Source: Lutibacter sp. B1 | GTDB taxonomy: Bacteria > Bacteroidota > Bacteroidia > Flavobacteriales > Flavobacteriaceae | NCBI RefSeq assembly: GCF_012524075.1 | Contig: NZ_JAAZUI010000001.1 | Coordinates: 186,001-250,000 of the forward strand | Length of the DNA stretch: 64,000 nucleotides | Reading direction: 5' to 3' | Shown here: piece by piece, positions 34,214 to 41,189 of the stretch | How positions within the stretch are numbered: the first letter of the stretch is position 1 | Layout of the letters: every line of letters starts with the position of its first letter | Position numbers and translations under genes: made by a program | Notes under the pieces: generated by a model | Told to the model about the DNA's origin: nothing | What the model saw: the letters and a program-made list of their open reading frames with translations, nothing else | The model's database searches: none

Positions 34214-34801
34214 TTAAAAAGCTCGAACAGCTCGAACATTGTAATTGTAATCTTTGTAAGAATAAACTTGCTTGCCATCAAAAAAGTATTGAGTCCAAGC
34301 ATTTGTATAATCGTACTCTGTTGAACTCCAATAATAAGTATCAGCAAAATTAGTACCACCGTTTTTAATGGCAGTTTCGTTAATTTTTGCTTTATTGATA
34401 TACATTAAATTTAATTCTTCTTGTGTAGGTAAATACCAATCTTTATAAGTAACACCGTTTTCTTTTATTTTTAAATCTTCACAAATTCGAATAGCATACA
34501 TTTTTTTACATTCTTTGTTAGATTTTGTATCAAATAAGGCTTTTTTGGTATTCATATTATCGGTAAGCCAATTATTTTTTCTAACTGTTTTTCTTTGATT
34601 CCATCTTACATTAGCAGCTTGATCTTGTTTTGTACAAACTAAGCCGTGTTCACCTGTTTCATCAACAAAAAATACAATACCTCCATAAGCATAATCTCCA
34701 ATCGATACTTTAGAATTATTTAAATTACTTGCTACTTTATTTTGAGCAATTGCAGTTGTTGTAAAAACAACTAATATTAATAGGTTAATTAGTTTTTTCA
34801 T
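34214..34801 (-). CDS. Secreted DUF1566 (Lcl C-terminal) domain protein
   Basis: 195 residues with a signal peptide (1-19, ending AIAQ). The domain has GDYAYGGIVFFVDETGEHGLV near the start, DWYLPTQEELNLMY near 118 and YYWSSTEYD near 155, ending with NYNVRAVRAF. These are the repeated W-x-LP-T-x-x-EL and WSST...RAVR motifs of DUF1566, a C-type-lectin-like fold also seen in the Legionella collagen-like adhesin. It is probably a surface or periplasmic binding protein. It stands alone and converges with the SulP gene. Confidence 0.87.
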   Translation of the reverse strand: MKKLINLLILVVFTTTAIAQNKVASNLNNSKVSIGDYAYGGIVFFVDETGEHGLVCTKQDQAANVRWNQRKTVRKNNWLTDNMNTKKALFDTKSNKECKKMYAIRICEDLKIKENGVTYKDWYLPTQEELNLMYINKAKINETAIKNGGTNFADTYYWSSTEYDYTNAWTQYFFDGKQVYSYKDYNYNVRAVRAF

Positions 34802-34845
34802 AATACTAAAATTTTTAAATGCTTAACATTTAAATTATTTTGACA

Positions 34846-34853
34846 CAAAATTA
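34846..34853 (-). promoter_or_regulatory. -7 element TAATTTTG of the DUF1566 gene
   Basis: The complement of CAAAATTA matches TAnnTTTG exactly, 44 bases before the ATG at 34801. I see no clear -33 TTG. Confidence 0.4.
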
Positions 34854-34912
34854 AAACTTTTATTTTAGATATTTATTTGATTGTGATAATTATAACATAG
34901 CTACTTCCTGTG

Positions 34913-35986
34913 TTATTTATCTAAAATATTTATAATTTCTTTTCTATTTATTTTACCTGTTGCAGTTTCAATAAATTCATTTACTAAATATATTTCTTTA
35001 GGAATTTCAAATTTAGAGAGCGTTTGTAAATTACAAATTCGAGTGAATATGGCTTCTTTTGAAATACTATTTTGTACATTTTCAATCACAAGAATCAATT
35101 TTTCTCCTAAAATAGCATCCGGTAAACCGGCAACAAAAAAACGAGTATCAATAATTTTTTCTAATTTTTCTTCAATTTGTTCAGGAATGAGTTTTATTCC
35201 GCCCGAATTAATTATGGTATCAAACCTACCTAACCATTTAAATTCTTTTTCCGAAATTATGTCAACCAAATCGTTTGTAACTATCTGTTCTTTAGCAATT
35301 TTTGGCGCATTAATTACTAAACAACCTCTATTATCTGTGGAAATTGATATATTGGGTAAAATATAATAATGAGATGCTGAAACCAGTTTAGCATGACTCA
35401 TATTATTAAGTTTTTTAACAGCAATGTGTGTGATAGTCTCGGTCATACCAAAAGTTGCAAAAACTTCTGTTTCAATATTTTGAATTAAAGAAAGTAATTC
35501 TTTTGAAACAACTCCTCCACCAACAATCAGCTTTTTAATTTGATGAATTTCATTTATAGAATTAGATAATTGTATAGGAACCATTGCTGAAAAATCATAT
35601 TGCTTTTCACAATTTTTTAGAGGATTTGAAGTAGGCTCAACAATATCCAAACTCCAACCTAAAGTTAAAGCTCTAACCAGCATCATTTTACCGGCAATAT
35701 AATTTGGAGACATGCATAGCAATGCTGATGTATTTTCAAATAAACTAAAATATTCTCCGGTAGCTTTGGCACTATTTACCATAAACTCTTTTTCAAGTTG
35801 TATGATTTTTGGTATACCTGTAGAACCCGAAGTTTTAACTTCAACAAAAGAATTATCACTAAACCATTGCTCCAGTAACGTAAAAACTTCAACAGAAATT
35901 TCTTTTGAAAAATTGATAATTTCTTGCGAATTTTTAAAAGATTTACCTTGTAGTTGAAAACTTTTATGAAATTGGTTATTATACAT
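34913..35986 (-). CDS. menE: o-Succinylbenzoate-CoA ligase, short Bacteroidota form
   Basis: An acyl-adenylating enzyme of menaquinone synthesis that joins CoA to o-succinylbenzoate. I start it at the ATG at 35986 (MYNNQFHKSF, 357 residues). The open frame extends to a TTG at 36007 that lies inside a dispersed repeat. The AMP-binding loop is VKTSGSTGIPKIIQL near 60, FATFGMTETITHIAVK near 178 is the adenine box, and ATGKINRKEI near the end has the catalytic lysine. It lacks about 80-100 residues of the longer family form. It lies in a leftward run menC-CPBP-menE. Confidence 0.88.
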   Translation of the reverse strand: MYNNQFHKSFQLQGKSFKNSQEIINFSKEISVEVFTLLEQWFSDNSFVEVKTSGSTGIPKIIQLEKEFMVNSAKATGEYFSLFENTSALLCMSPNYIAGKMMLVRALTLGWSLDIVEPTSNPLKNCEKQYDFSAMVPIQLSNSINEIHQIKKLIVGGGVVSKELLSLIQNIETEVFATFGMTETITHIAVKKLNNMSHAKLVSASHYYILPNISISTDNRGCLVINAPKIAKEQIVTNDLVDIISEKEFKWLGRFDTIINSGGIKLIPEQIEEKLEKIIDTRFFVAGLPDAILGEKLILVIENVQNSISKEAIFTRICNLQTLSKFEIPKEIYLVNEFIETATGKINRKEIINILDK

Positions 35987-35998
35987 TTTTTTTAATTG

Positions 35999-36023
35999 TG
36001 ATTTCAACTCCGCTCAATCACCA
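35999..36023. repeat. Dispersed 25-base repeat, copy 2
   Basis: This copy carries CAACTCCGCTCAATCACCA, between the CPBP protease and menE. It matches copies at 22937 and 37004 in layout. Confidence 0.6.
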
Positions 36024-36026
36024 AAA

Positions 36027-36986
36027 CTAAGCTATAAATTTATCTTCATCAAACTCTATAGGTTTCTGGATTTTTCCTGTTAATTTTTCACGCCAGTTAG
36101 TCCATTCATATTTTCTTGAAAAAATTAGTAAAACCAATGGAAATAAAATAAATACAGGTACAAACATTTCCCAATTTACGGAAGGTTCAGAAATGTCAAT
36201 CAGCAAAGCTTCTGTTTGAAAAACTGTCCAGTTAGTTGTTACTAAAACTGCTGCAACAATATTATTTGCTGCATGAAAACCCAAAGCTAATTCAGTACCT
36301 TCATCCATTAAGGTTAAAATACCTAAAAGTAAGCCGGTACCAATATAATACACCATGGTAATCCAACCCAGTTTTTCAACTTCCGGATTTAAACCATGCA
36401 ACAAACCAAATATAACCGATGTTAAAACTAAAGGAACCAACGCATTTTTAAACCAAGTTCCAAAACCTTGCATTAAATAACCTCTAAACAACAATTCTTC
36501 CATACTGGTTTGTATAGGCAAAAACAAAAATGAGATTAAAACCAGCGTAAAAAAAGGCACAGGTTTAAAATTCCATTCATAACTCTGAGGTTCAAGATAA
36601 TAATCAACATAAACCATAATTAAACCTATAATAGCCCAAACCGTAAATGCATATAAAATTCGACCCCAATCAATTTTATTTCTACTAGTAGTTAAAGTGA
36701 CTATTTTACGCTTGTGTATATATTTTATCCCCATAAACAAAGCAATTAAACCACCAAAAAAAGTAGCTATTACAAGTAAAAGATATAAATTGGAATCTAT
36801 TCCTAAAGATGTAAAGTTATCGTTAGCAGCCATCATAAACTCGCCCATATCTTCAGAATATTGAAGAGCAACAATTGTTAAAGGAATGACACCAAAAAAC
36901 TGCCATCCAAAAAAAACTATAATTAATGTAACTAAGTATGCCCACCATTCATTATTTCCTTTGTATGCTTGTTGTATAAATTTCAT
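36027..36986 (-). CDS. CPBP family intramembrane metalloprotease (CAAX protease-like)
   Basis: About 320 residues with seven or eight hydrophobic helices. I start it at the ATG at 36986 (MKFIQQAYKGNNE), because the upstream GTG at 37007 falls inside a repeat. The active-site motifs are EELLFRGYLMQGF near 168, FGLLHGLNPE near 200 and GFHAANN near 247. These supply the glutamates and histidines of the Abi/CPBP family. Members cut prenylated or membrane substrates or support bacteriocin self-immunity. It lies between menC and menE, each separated from it by a copy of the repeat. Confidence 0.87.
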   Translation of the reverse strand: MKFIQQAYKGNNEWWAYLVTLIIVFFGWQFFGVIPLTIVALQYSEDMGEFMMAANDNFTSLGIDSNLYLLLVIATFFGGLIALFMGIKYIHKRKIVTLTTSRNKIDWGRILYAFTVWAIIGLIMVYVDYYLEPQSYEWNFKPVPFFTLVLISFLFLPIQTSMEELLFRGYLMQGFGTWFKNALVPLVLTSVIFGLLHGLNPEVEKLGWITMVYYIGTGLLLGILTLMDEGTELALGFHAANNIVAAVLVTTNWTVFQTEALLIDISEPSVNWEMFVPVFILFPLVLLIFSRKYEWTNWREKLTGKIQKPIEFDEDKFIA

Positions 36987-37003
36987 TTTCTGAGGTTTTA
37001 AAA

Positions 37004-37028
37004 TCACTTCGACTCTGCTTAGCGACCA
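37004..37028. repeat. Dispersed 25-base repeat, copy 3
   Basis: This copy carries CACTTCGACTCTGCTTAGCG and lies between menC and the CPBP gene. It matches copies at 22937 and 35999 in layout. Confidence 0.6.
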
Positions 37029-37029
37029 T

Positions 37030-38064
37030 TTATAAATTAAATTTCCAATTTTTAGTATTGTTATACCGTAAATAACCGTTTTTTACTTCTAACGGACTTT
37101 CAATATTATTTGTAAACAAACTACCCGTTCCTAAACCTTGTGGCATTTTATTATTTAAAGTATACGTCCACTGCGCAATAGCATTTAAACCAACATTACT
37201 TTCTAAAGCCGATGTAATCCACCACCCAATTTGTTGTTTTCCTGCAAGTTCAATCCACTCTTCACTTCCTTTAAAACCACCTACTAAACTTGGTTTTAGA
37301 ATTATATATTGGGGGTTTATTGTTTGTACTAATTTTTGCTTATTTGTTACATTAAAAACTCCAATTAATTCTTCATCTAAAGCTATTGGAATTGGTGTTT
37401 TTGAGCATAAATCAGCCATTTCCAACAATTGCCCTTGTTTAATGGGTTGCTCTATAGAATGAATTTCAAAATCGGATAATCTTTTTAATTTTTCCAGTGC
37501 TTCTAAAGGTTTAAATGCTCCGTTTGCATCTACTCTCAATTCTATCTCTTCTGCAGAAAAATCATTTCTAATACTTTTTAAAATTGAAAGTTCAGTATCA
37601 AAATTAATTGCTCCTATTTTCATTTTTAGTGTAGAAAAACCTGATTTTAATTTTTCTTCAATTTGCTTTTTCATAAAAGCTTCAGAACCCATCCAAATTA
37701 AGCCATTGATAGCTATTCCTTCTTCTGATTTTGTAAGTTTTGAAGGAAACAGTTCAAAATTATTAGTCCTTTTTAATGATAAATACGCTTGTTCCAAACC
37801 AAATTGAATAGAAGGAAATTCAATAAGTTCAACTAATAACTCATTATAGTCTTCTTCAATATGATCACAAAGCCATTGTAGTTTATCTTCATAATCCGGT
37901 CTATCATCAGCACTCAATCCTCTAAAAACAGCACATTCTCCAATTCCAACTCTTTCATTTTCAACTACCTTTAAAAAATAAGTCTCTTTTGTACGCAGTA
38001 CTCCTCGAGAAGTTCCACTGGGTTGTTTAAAATTCAAAATGTATTTTTGATAATACGCTTTCAT
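37030..38064 (-). CDS. menC: o-Succinylbenzoate synthase
   Basis: A 344-residue enolase-superfamily enzyme of menaquinone synthesis. I start it at the ATG at 38064 (MKAYYQKYIL), nine codons inside the open frame. The N-terminal lid is GTSRGVLRTKETYFLKV with GIGECAVFRGLS. The barrel carries KMKIGAINFD near 154 (catalytic KxK), ELRVDANGAF near 180 (first metal Asp), HSIEQPIKQG (metal Glu), PIALDEELIG (third acid) and ILKPSLVGGF (base Lys). It dehydrates SHCHC to o-succinylbenzoate, the substrate of MenE downstream. Confidence 0.92.
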   Translation of the reverse strand: MKAYYQKYILNFKQPSGTSRGVLRTKETYFLKVVENERVGIGECAVFRGLSADDRPDYEDKLQWLCDHIEEDYNELLVELIEFPSIQFGLEQAYLSLKRTNNFELFPSKLTKSEEGIAINGLIWMGSEAFMKKQIEEKLKSGFSTLKMKIGAINFDTELSILKSIRNDFSAEEIELRVDANGAFKPLEALEKLKRLSDFEIHSIEQPIKQGQLLEMADLCSKTPIPIALDEELIGVFNVTNKQKLVQTINPQYIILKPSLVGGFKGSEEWIELAGKQQIGWWITSALESNVGLNAIAQWTYTLNNKMPQGLGTGSLFTNNIESPLEVKNGYLRYNNTKNWKFNL

Positions 38065-38136
38065 TATTTTCAATAAAACCGAAAGGTACAAATATTTAAA
38101 AATTTATTTTATATTGGATAAAAATTATATTATAGT

Positions 38137-39048
38137 ATGAATATTCCACATATACCGGATTTAATTTTATATGCAATTCCATTTTTTATTGCAACTGTAA
38201 TTATTGAAGGAATTGTTATTTCTAAAAAAAATCCTAAGAATTTTGAATTTAAAGACACTTTAGCTTCATTATCAATGGGAATTGGTAATGTTTTTATAGG
38301 AATGATTAGTAAAATAGTAGTAGTTTTTGTTATTGCTTTTTTATATGAAAATTTTAGAATTACCACTATTCCTTTTGTTTGGTGGGCTTGGATACTTATT
38401 TTATTTGGTGATGATTTTTGCTATTATTGGTTCCATAGAATTAGTCATGAAAGTCGCTTTTTTTGGGCTTCTCATATTGTACACCATTCTTCACAAAAAT
38501 ATAATTTGAGTACTGCTTTAAGGCAAACCTGGACAGGTGGTTTTTTTAGCTTTATTTTTTATATTTCTTTACCCTTTCTAGGGTTCCACCCATTAATGAT
38601 TTTAACACAAATGTCTATTAGTTTATTATATCAATACTGGATACATACAGAATTAATTGATAAAATGCCAAAATGGTTTGAAGCTGTTTTTAATACTCCT
38701 TCGCATCATAGAGTACATCATGGTTCTAATCCACTTTATTTAGACAGAAATTATGCAGGAATTTTTATAATTTGGGATAAACTTTTTGGTACTTTTCAAC
38801 CTGAACTACGTGAAGAAAAAGTTATTTACGGTCTTACAACCAATATAAATACTTACAATCCGTTTAAAATTGCATTTCATGAATGGATAGCTATTTTTAA
38901 AGATGCCTTAACATCCAATACTTCTTTAGTAAATAAATTAAAATATTTTATAAAACCTCCCGGCTGGAAACACGACGGAACAGGACTTCTTTCTGAAAAT
39001 TTAAAAGAAGAATGGCTTTTAACTAAAAACAAAAAAAGAGAGGGCTAA
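38137..39048 (+). CDS. Sterol desaturase / fatty acid hydroxylase superfamily protein
   Basis: 303 residues with four or more membrane helices. Histidine boxes lie at WFHRISHESRFFWASHIVHHSSQ (about 103-125) and HTELIDKMP...SHHRVHHGSN (about 172-196), the eight-His pattern that holds two irons. A late EWIAIF follows. Such enzymes hydroxylate or desaturate lipids; in flavobacteria candidates act on ornithine lipids, carotenoids or sphingolipids. The substrate is not evident. It is divergent from menC with 72 bases between. Its stop codon is in the loop of a terminator hairpin. Confidence 0.9.
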   Translation: MNIPHIPDLILYAIPFFIATVIIEGIVISKKNPKNFEFKDTLASLSMGIGNVFIGMISKIVVVFVIAFLYENFRITTIPFVWWAWILILFGDDFCYYWFHRISHESRFFWASHIVHHSSQKYNLSTALRQTWTGGFFSFIFYISLPFLGFHPLMILTQMSISLLYQYWIHTELIDKMPKWFEAVFNTPSHHRVHHGSNPLYLDRNYAGIFIIWDKLFGTFQPELREEKVIYGLTTNINTYNPFKIAFHEWIAIFKDALTSNTSLVNKLKYFIKPPGWKHDGTGLLSENLKEEWLLTKNKKREG

Positions 39049-39058
39049 CCTCTCTTTT
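39034..39058 (+). terminator. Terminator overlapping the desaturase stop codon
   Basis: AAAAGAGAGG (39034-39043) pairs with CCTCTCTTTT (39049-39058), loop GCTAA. The TAA stop at 39046-39048 is inside this loop. Short T-runs follow. Confidence 0.75.
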
Positions 39059-39087
39059 CATTCATTATCTTTAAAATATCTTCTTTG

Positions 39088-39462
39088 TTAAAAGAAATCA
39101 GCTTTATAACTACCATTTACAGGTTTATAATCACCGGTTATAATACGTATTATATCTACAATCCACCAAACTCCTAACCCACCTGCTGTTACAATAAATA
39201 AAACATTCCAATACCATGGGCTACCTAAATACCAACGATGCCCCGCTAAAAAGCCTAAAAATATCCCAAGAATTAAAGCAATTCCCTGACTTTTTTGAGA
39301 GCCGACTGCTGCAGGTGAAATTAACATTTCTTCACCTTGTGCTGTTTGGTTTAATTGTGTAATGTTGTTTTTAGCTGCCACTCTTTTTACAGGAAAGGAA
39401 GCATAACTTACACTTGTAACTAATAATAAAATCGCAATCGAAAAAATAATTTTGAATTTCAT
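39088..39462 (-). CDS. Secreted TM2 domain protein
   Basis: 124 residues with an N-terminal signal peptide (1-21, ending SYAS). The TM2 domain spans about 63-112. Its first helix is SQGIALILGIFLGFLAGHRWYLG, the turn SPWYW carries the conserved polar residues, and its second helix is NVLFIVTAGGLGVWWIVDIIRI. TM2 proteins are small envelope proteins found in bacteria and animals; their role is not established. It is divergent from the secreted protein gene at 39501. Confidence 0.85.
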   Translation of the reverse strand: MKFKIIFSIAILLLVTSVSYASFPVKRVAAKNNITQLNQTAQGEEMLISPAAVGSQKSQGIALILGIFLGFLAGHRWYLGSPWYWNVLFIVTAGGLGVWWIVDIIRIITGDYKPVNGSYKADFF

Positions 39463-39500
39463 AGTATTTAAGTTTAGATTTGACAGTAAATCTAATCAAA

Positions 39501-40388
39501 ATGATAAGAAAAAGCATGTATTTCATTATTTTTTTAATTATTTCATCTTTAAATAACTATATTTTTGCTCAAAATTCACAAGAATATTTAGGTATTATAA
39601 AACTTAATGACTCTTCTCTAATTTCTTACAGATTAAATTTATTGGAAAATAATGGTATAGTTTCAGGTTATTCTATTACTGACATTGGTGGAAACCATGA
39701 AACAAAGTCAAACATTACAGGTACATATAACAAAAAAACGAATCTAATTTCTTTTAAAGAAGTTGGCATTATTTACACAAAATCTGAAATTTCAGACTAC
39801 GATTTTTGCTATATCCATTTTAGTGGGAAATTACATAACATTAATGCTTATAATAATATAAATGGCAGTTTTAAAGGACTTTATAATGACGGCAGTACTT
39901 GTATTGATGGAGAAATTATTTTAAAAAGTGTTGAAAAAATTGAAAAAAGAGTTGTAAAAGCAGATAAAATAATTCAAAAATCAAGAAAAATTAATGATAG
40001 TATTAAGTCAGAAATCAATATTTCTAAACTCCTTGATACTCTAAAAATGAATGTACTAAAAGCGAATCAAAATTTAAGTATGTTTTCAACTTCAGAAAAA
40101 CTTACTTTAAAAATTTATGATGCCGGTAAAGTTGATGGTGATAGAATATCAATTTATGTAAACAATAGTTTACTACTCAAAAATTACAACGTTACAAAAA
40201 AAACAAAAGAATTAACTATTCCATTAAACTCAAAAAAAACAATACTTAAAATAACAGCCTTAAATGTTGGAAGCATTTCTCCAAATACTGCAAAAATTGA
40301 AATTATTGACAGTAAAAACAATATCAATACCTTAACCAGCTTAAAAGAAGGTGAAGAAACATTGATAACAGTTATTAAACCAAACTAA
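39501..40388 (+). CDS. Secreted protein with a conserved Bacteroidota C-terminal beta domain
   Basis: 295 residues from the ATG at 39501 (MIRKSMYFII); the open frame also reaches a TTG at 39480. The signal peptide ends near IFAQ. The first part, about 20-130, looks beta-rich and includes GIIKLNDSSLISYRLNL. A helical linker follows. The C-terminal domain, about 195-290, has IYDAGKVDGDRISIYVNN and LNVGSISPNTAKIEI, a combination I have seen in many secreted Bacteroidota proteins without a firm name. Function unknown. It converges with the UPF0173 gene seven bases away. Confidence 0.75.
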   Translation: MIRKSMYFIIFLIISSLNNYIFAQNSQEYLGIIKLNDSSLISYRLNLLENNGIVSGYSITDIGGNHETKSNITGTYNKKTNLISFKEVGIIYTKSEISDYDFCYIHFSGKLHNINAYNNINGSFKGLYNDGSTCIDGEIILKSVEKIEKRVVKADKIIQKSRKINDSIKSEINISKLLDTLKMNVLKANQNLSMFSTSEKLTLKIYDAGKVDGDRISIYVNNSLLLKNYNVTKKTKELTIPLNSKKTILKITALNVGSISPNTAKIEIIDSKNNINTLTSLKEGEETLITVIKPN

Positions 40389-40395
40389 AGCCTAT

Positions 40396-41076
40396 TTACA
40401 ATTTAATACTATCTCCTATAGGCAATAAATACAATTCTTTTTTAGCTTTAGCAAATTTCTCAAAAGCTTCTTGATGGTTAATTTTTATAAAGCCAAAAGT
40501 ATCGTAGTGGTAGCCTAATATTTTATTGCAACTTAAAAATTTACTTGCTTTAATGGCTTGGTCAATTCCCATAGTAAAATTATCTCCTACAGGTAAAATT
40601 GCCAAATCGAGTTCACCTATCATATCAGGTATCAATTTCATATCGTACGTTAAAGCTGTATCACCTGCTATATATAACCTATGGTGGCTTGTTTCAATTA
40701 CAAACCCGCCAGGTTGCCCACCATAACTTCCATCAGGAAAAGAACTTGTATGTATGGCATTTGTATAATGAACGGTTCCAAAATCAAAATGCCATTTGCC
40801 ACCATGATTCATTGGATGTCCTTCAATTCCTTTTTCTCCAAAATAATTTACAATTTCAAAGTTTGAAATAACTTTAGCTCCGGTTCTTTTAGCAATGGCT
40901 TCAACATCTAAAATATGATCTGAATGTGCATGTGTAACTAAAATATAATCGGCTTGTAATGTGTCAATATCAATATGTTTTGCCAATTCATTACCCGTAA
41001 TAAACGGGTCTACCAAAAGTGTTTTGTCTCCTGTTTCTATACTTAAACTTGCATGTCCTAAATATGTAATTTTCAT
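40396..41076 (-). CDS. UPF0173 metal-dependent hydrolase
   Basis: 226 residues with the metallo-beta-lactamase fold in its UPF0173 form: MKITYLGHASLSIE at the start, VTHAHSDHILD near 47, NHGGKWHFD, the metal Asp in YIAGDTALTYDM near 135, and GYHYDTFGFIK near 193. The family is conserved, soluble and cytoplasmic, without an assigned substrate. The N-terminal GHAS histidine is characteristic. It is close in family to the exported MBL protein at 7930, but has the canonical HxHxDH motif. Confidence 0.93.
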   Translation of the reverse strand: MKITYLGHASLSIETGDKTLLVDPFITGNELAKHIDIDTLQADYILVTHAHSDHILDVEAIAKRTGAKVISNFEIVNYFGEKGIEGHPMNHGGKWHFDFGTVHYTNAIHTSSFPDGSYGGQPGGFVIETSHHRLYIAGDTALTYDMKLIPDMIGELDLAILPVGDNFTMGIDQAIKASKFLSCNKILGYHYDTFGFIKINHQEAFEKFAKAKKELYLLPIGDSIKL

Positions 41077-41124
41077 TGTGAAGTTGTTTTGAAGGTTTAC
41101 GGCAATTTAATCATTTTATTTCAT

Positions 41125-41156
41125 AAAAAAAACCACGGGAAACTAATTTCCCGTGG
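41125..41156 (-). terminator. Terminator of the TonB receptor gene
   Basis: CCACGGGAAA (41133-41142) pairs with TTTCCCGTGG (41147-41156) around a four-base loop CTAA. On the leftward strand eight T residues follow. It lies 34 bases after the receptor's stop. Confidence 0.88.
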
Positions 41157-41189
41157 CCAACAAACAAACAAATAAGTATAAATCTAATA

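Noticed and set aside
36005-36007. TTG start for menE and GTG start for the CPBP protease (37007)
   Set aside because: Both codons lie inside copies of a dispersed repeat; good ATG starts follow seven codons later in each gene.
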